Part shown: positions 62,770 to 64,000 of the stretch, piece by piece
Position numbering within the stretch: the stretch's first letter is position 1
How the letters are laid out: every line of letters starts with the position of its first letter
From: a virus
IMG/VR virus record: IMGVR_UViG_3300030329_005371
Coordinates: 38,631 to 102,630 of that record
DNA: 64,000 nucleotides
Strand: one strand, 5' to 3'
The notes under the pieces: model-generated
Told to the model about the DNA's origin: nothing
Database searches by the model: none
The model's input: only the letters and a program-made list of their open reading frames with translations
Made by a program: the position numbers and the translations under genes

Positions 62770-63351
62770 ATGATACTTGGCATCGACATATCCACCAGCA
62801 TCACTGGGTTTGCAGTTGTCGCAGAAGGCGAAATTGTCTTCTATGATTCTGTTGACTTGCGTAAATATAAAAATTTATTTGAGAAAGCAGAAAGAATAAA
62901 AGAAGCTATCTTTACTATTTTTGATAATTATCAGTTTTGTCGAGAAGATGATCATTGGATGGAAGCAGAATCAGATCATCCAATTTCGCACATTTATATT
63001 GAGCAATCGCTTCACATGTTCATGGGCGGCAAATCATCTGCTAAGACTCTTTCAACGCTCACACGATTTAATGGCATTGTGTCGTGGCTTGTTTACGAAA
63101 TGTTTAGCATGGAGCCTAAATTCATCGGCGCTACGTCAGCACGTAAACACGCCGGCATTAAAGTTCCGAGAGGACAAAAAGCAAAACAGGTCGTTTTACA
63201 ATATTTACTTGACAACGAACCTGCTTTTACGATAGAATATACAAAGCATGGAAATCCGAAACCTGAATCGTATGACCGTGCGGACGCAATTGTTATAGCA
63301 AAAGCAGGGTGGGCGATTGAACAAGCAAGCAGCGAAGAAGATTCTCAATGA
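62770..63351 (+). CDS. RuvC-like Holliday junction resolvase (RNase H fold)
   Basis: A 193-residue protein. M-I-L-G-I-D-I-S-T-S-I-T-G holds the first catalytic Asp (Asp6), I-Y-I-E-Q-S-L the Glu (Glu78), and S-Y-D-R-A-D-A-I-V-I-A the last acids (Asp169 and Asp172), the layout of RuvC and related phage resolvases. The K-A/P-R-G-Q-K-A-K-Q stretch before them fits a DNA-binding loop. It should cut branched DNA in recombination or before packaging. A TATAAT-like string lies just upstream but has no good -35 box. The primase gene starts inside its last codons. Confidence 0.85.
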   Translation: MILGIDISTSITGFAVVAEGEIVFYDSVDLRKYKNLFEKAERIKEAIFTIFDNYQFCREDDHWMEAESDHPISHIYIEQSLHMFMGGKSSAKTLSTLTRFNGIVSWLVYEMFSMEPKFIGATSARKHAGIKVPRGQKAKQVVLQYLLDNEPAFTIEYTKHGNPKPESYDRADAIVIAKAGWAIEQASSEEDSQ

Positions 63352-64000
63352 AGCTTTAGGGAGGGGTCGAGATCATGGTTCGGAAATTCTTTTTAAATGC
63401 CCGAAATGTAATCACCACAAATCTAAGCTTTCTGTTAACTTGTCTAAAAATGTATTTAAGTGTTGGATTTGTGATTATCGCGGCCGCTCTATTAGGCGTG
63501 TTATTAGGTCTTTTGGTTCCTATACTCAACTACAGAAATGGGACGCGATATTCGGCAGGGAAGATCTGGAAAGATTTGATGATCTCTTTGCTGAGAGAGG
63601 CGTGGAGAGAAACGATCAGATCTTGGAACTCCCGCCAGAGTTCATAAGCCTCTGCCATGACAACATTCCAAAGACTGGTCTTTATGCTCGCAACTATCTG
63701 AAGTCACGCGGTATTACCGGCGAACAGATCGTAAAATGGAAGATCGGATACTGCTTTAGCGGAGAATATCGCAACAGAATTGTTGTGCCTTCTTTCAATG
63801 ATGACGGAAATGTTAGTTATTTTGTAGCAAGAAGTTATAATGGCGATACTTACAAATACAAGAATCCACGTGCCTCCAAAAACATCGTGTTTAACGAATT
63901 GTATGTTAATTGGAATGAAGACCTGATTCTTGTAGAGGGGGTATTCGATGCAATCAACGCAGGAAATTCTGTCCCAATATTGGGTTCGACGCTACGCACA
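63317..64000 (+). CDS. DNA primase with zinc ribbon and TOPRIM domain, 3' end cut
   Basis: The frame stays open to the right edge and gives 228 residues so far. F-K-C-P-K-C (Cys28, Cys31) and F-K-C-W-I-C (Cys49, Cys52) form the N-terminal zinc ribbon; Y-L-K-S-R-G-I-T and R-N-R-I-V-V-P-S-F are the usual linker and core strands; L-I-L-V-E-G-V-F-D-A (203-212) is the start of the TOPRIM catalytic site with Glu207 and Asp211. It should make RNA primers with the phage helicase. The most upstream good start is TTG at 63317, overlapping the RuvC-like gene by 35 bases; no ATG precedes the zinc ribbon in this frame, so the exact start is uncertain. Confidence 0.88.
   Translation, partial: MNKQAAKKILNEALGRGRDHGSEILFKCPKCNHHKSKLSVNLSKNVFKCWICDYRGRSIRRVIRSFGSYTQLQKWDAIFGREDLERFDDLFAERGVERNDQILELPPEFISLCHDNIPKTGLYARNYLKSRGITGEQIVKWKIGYCFSGEYRNRIVVPSFNDDGNVSYFVARSYNGDTYKYKNPRASKNIVFNELYVNWNEDLILVEGVFDAINAGNSVPILGSTLRT

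Noticed and set aside
63375-63647. A 90-codon + strand reading frame with a hydrophobic stretch
   Set aside because: It overlaps the primase in another frame; the primase frame shows the zinc cysteines and TOPRIM motif, so this is a shadow.
1-64000. tRNA genes, CRISPR arrays, insertion sequences, integrase and attachment sites
   Set aside because: Looked for and not seen; gaps between genes are too short to hide them, although a careful program search was not possible.

Overview
The window is part of a tailed-phage genome, most likely a marine phage with a contractile, T4-like tail. The evidence is a gp25-family baseplate protein and a gp6-like wedge protein side by side, a gp55-like late sigma factor, a PhoH-type ATPase, a RuvC-fold resolvase and a zinc-finger/TOPRIM primase. 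The DNA is AT-rich by eye. Every supported gene lies on the + strand. Genes abut or overlap by a few bases almost everywhere, and no gap reaches 100 bases. I saw no tRNA, rRNA, CRISPR array, IS element or convincing terminator. The host cannot be fixed. The NAD synthetase looks like Bacteroidota enzymes as I remember them, but strong GGAGG ribosome sites and one perfect sigma70-type promoter argue for another kind of host. Start codons are mostly ATG, with some TTG and GTG.

Layout. (1) 1-2475: the end of phoH, a small unknown gene, an HExxH metallopeptidase-like gene, and a PD-(D/E)XK nuclease with an Fe-S cysteine set, the last behind its own consensus promoter. (2) 2483-24091: about 21.6 kb and 25 genes forming a glycan island. 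It holds eight glycosyltransferases (GT4-like, GT2, GT8-like, GT11-like, CgeB-like and a GT15/KRE2-like one), about seven methyltransferases (several FkbM-like), two clear and one possible sulfotransferase, six sugar-nucleotide enzymes (DegT aminotransferase, Gfo/Idh/MocA oxidoreductase, two UDP-glucose/GDP-mannose dehydrogenase-family proteins, GDP-mannose 3,5-epimerase and a further SDR epimerase) and NAD synthetase. (3) 24088-25860: small genes including an FmdB-type zinc ribbon, a single-pass membrane protein and the gp55-like sigma factor. (4) 25860-62757: virion genes, mainly baseplate and tail appendages, including proteins of 2168 and 3536 residues, an adjacent paralogous pair of 338-residue proteins, and another paralogous pair. 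(5) 62770-64000: the RuvC-fold nuclease and the start of a DNA primase cut by the right edge.

How the parts may work together (inference). The island looks able to make unusual nucleotide sugars, assemble a glycan, then methylate and sulfate it. GDP-mannose 3,5-epimerase, the GT15-like enzyme and the GT11/fucosyltransferase-like enzyme all point to GDP-mannose chemistry, with GDP-L-galactose a plausible donor. I saw no flippase, polymerase, signal peptide or membrane segment in the island, so it probably acts in the cytoplasm. Targets could be virion proteins such as the huge neighbouring fibres, a lipid-linked host precursor, or DNA. NAD synthetase may supply cofactor to the dehydrogenases or counter NAD-depleting defences. 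The late sigma factor sits directly before the virion genes it would be expected to switch on.

A separate DNA-level oddity is the abundance of the palindrome GGCGCC, about 54 copies by hand count, in all three codon phases of an AT-rich genome.
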